Positions 62,913 to 64,000 of a stretch of DNA of 64,000 nucleotides are shown piece after piece. How positions within the stretch are numbered: position 1 is the first letter of the stretch; every line of letters begins with the position of its first letter. The notes beneath the pieces were generated by a model. That model saw only the letters and a program-made list of their open reading frames with translations, was not told where the DNA came from and searched no databases. This DNA is from Edaphobacter paludis (GTDB lineage Bacteria; Acidobacteriota; Terriglobia; Terriglobales; Acidobacteriaceae). A program made the position numbers and the translations under genes. The stretch lies in NCBI RefSeq assembly GCF_039993895.1, contig NZ_CP121194.1, forward strand, positions 2,046,001-2,110,000, in the 5' to 3' direction.

Positions 62913-64000
62913 ATGCCAACTACTCTTACCGGCCGCCGTCTTTGTACTTCGCAAGGTGCTATCGACCATCCCGTCATTGTTATCGACCAGGATGGCTTAA
63001 TTGCCAGCATTCATTCCGATCCAGCAAACTCGTCGGAAGATGTTCTGACTAGCACCTTTTTCGACATCCATACGCACGGCGCGGCTAACTACGACTTAAT
63101 GAATGTCAGCCCCGCTGAACTTGGCGTCATTAACAGGTTTCTCGCTACTAAAGGGGTGGGACACTATCTCGCTACTACTGTCACCGCGCCTATCGACCAG
63201 ACGCTTCGGTCGCTGGACGCCTTGGCCAACGCTGTCGAATCACGCAGCGCCGCCAATGAGGCTCGTCCTATCGGGATCCATCTCGAGGGCCCGTTCATCT
63301 CGCACGCAAGAAAAGGCGTGCACCCCCCAGCCGATATCCTTCCGCCGGACATTGCGCTCTTCGACCGCTTCTACGAGGCTGCTCGGGGGCAGATCCGCAT
63401 CATCACCATCGCTCCCGAGATCCCCGGCGCACTGGCGCTTATTGAACACGCTGCATCGCTAGGAGTAAAGGTCAGCATCGGACACACCGATGCCACTTCC
63501 GAAGAGGCACAGGCCGCCATCGCAGCCGGAGCCCGCAGCGCCACGCATACCTTCAATGCCATGCGTCCTCTTGACCATCGCGCTCCCGGCGTCATCGCCA
63601 CCGTGCTCGACGACGACCGGCTCTTCGCCGAACTAATCTGCGATGGCATCCACGTTGCTCCGGAGGTAGTTCGCCTATGGTTCAAAGCCAAGGGGCCGGA
63701 AAAAGCCATCCTTATAACCGATAGCATGTCGGCTACCGGGATGCCGGACGGGACCTACACCCTGGGAACCTTTCAGGTGCAGGTAAAGGACGGTCGAGCC
63801 ATGGCGAACGGCAGCCTCGCCGGCAGCGTTCTCACGATGGATCGCGCGGTTGCGAATCTACAACGCTTCACCGGATTGCCCCTCGACACGGCCGTCCGGT
63901 TGGCGTCGCACAATCCTGCAGCGCTGCTCGGCCTCGAAGAGGTTATTGGGAACACCGACGCCGGAAAAACCGCAAACTTCAACGTCTTCGATGCCTCGGG
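62913..64000 (+). CDS. nagA: N-acetylglucosamine-6-phosphate deacetylase, truncated by the window end
   Basis: The frame is open from the ATG at 62913 to the last base (362 codons of about 380 visible). Amidohydrolase motifs are in order: FFDIHTHGAANYD, HLEGPFISHARKG with a metal Glu, VSIGHTDAT, SATHTFNAMRPL, LICDGIHV and the catalytic Asp in LITDSMSATGMPDG. NagA removes acetate from GlcNAc-6-phosphate in the cytoplasm before NagB. It directly follows the exported GH20 hexosaminidase, forming an amino-sugar scavenging unit. Confidence 0.95.
   Translation, partial: MPTTLTGRRLCTSQGAIDHPVIVIDQDGLIASIHSDPANSSEDVLTSTFFDIHTHGAANYDLMNVSPAELGVINRFLATKGVGHYLATTVTAPIDQTLRSLDALANAVESRSAANEARPIGIHLEGPFISHARKGVHPPADILPPDIALFDRFYEAARGQIRIITIAPEIPGALALIEHAASLGVKVSIGHTDATSEEAQAAIAAGARSATHTFNAMRPLDHRAPGVIATVLDDDRLFAELICDGIHVAPEVVRLWFKAKGPEKAILITDSMSATGMPDGTYTLGTFQVQVKDGRAMANGSLAGSVLTMDRAVANLQRFTGLPLDTAVRLASHNPAALLGLEEVIGNTDAGKTANFNVFDAS

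Overview
The window is a chromosomal segment of a diderm, motile, GC-rich soil-type heterotroph. It most likely comes from the Acidobacteriota, class Terriglobia (Terriglobus, Granulicella, Edaphobacter or Acidobacterium relatives). This rests on recognition rather than a search: a GH79 beta-glucuronidase of the type known from Acidobacterium capsulatum, an L- and P-ring flagellum, a large coiled-coil porin and several small acidobacterial-looking proteins. Both edges cut genes: lhr on the left and nagA on the right.

Layout. 1-5.3 kb: the 3' two thirds of an Lhr-type helicase and a Nei DNA glycosylase, separated by two exported proteins. 5.4-8.4 kb: a copper operon (copZ-copA-csoR) with a candidate CsoR operator. 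8.4-27.8 kb: mixed housekeeping and exported genes, including GH79, tRNA-Lys, a flippase-like protein, argS, thiS, a glycosyltransferase, htpX, a ZIP transporter, pdxT, a cytochrome b plus Tat-exported molybdenum oxidoreductase pair, and a zinc formaldehyde/alcohol dehydrogenase. 27.9-36.5 kb: flagellar operon flgF-G-A-H-I-J-M-N-K-L on the minus strand, with a divergent cheY-cheX pair. Near-consensus FliA (sigma-28) promoters lie before flgM and before cheY. 36.5-38.6 kb: yceI-pirin-marR with a perfect 12-bp palindrome before marR. 38.6-41.2 kb: a lower-GC accessory islet with a SieB-like membrane protein, orphan small ORFs and an IS1595-type transposase. 41.4-47 kb: carA-carB and a phosphofructokinase carrying the PPi-type residues D104 and K124. 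47.1-58.6 kb: nickel-pincer cofactor genes larE-larC-larB converging on an operon of a lactate-racemase homologue (LarA superfamily), uxaE, kdgK and kduD, with uxaC nearby. 58.7-64 kb: an outer-membrane porin, a GH20 hexosaminidase and nagA.

The most interesting system is the last metabolic block. A LarA-superfamily enzyme keeps the residues that hold the nickel-pincer cofactor. It is the first gene of a hexuronate / 2-keto-3-deoxygluconate operon and lies next to all three cofactor-synthesis genes, while no lactate permease or channel gene is present. This predicts a nickel-dependent sugar-acid epimerase rather than a lactate racemase.

A second signal is an apparently undescribed composite noncoding element. 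It occurs twice (about 12.9-13.1 kb and 38.6-38.8 kb), with a hairpin showing compensatory base changes plus a CTTAAG-containing tail. A tail-only copy lies at 41.16 kb. A related CCCTTGAYA-N7-TACAAT box also occurs near 21.17 kb ahead of a strong hairpin.
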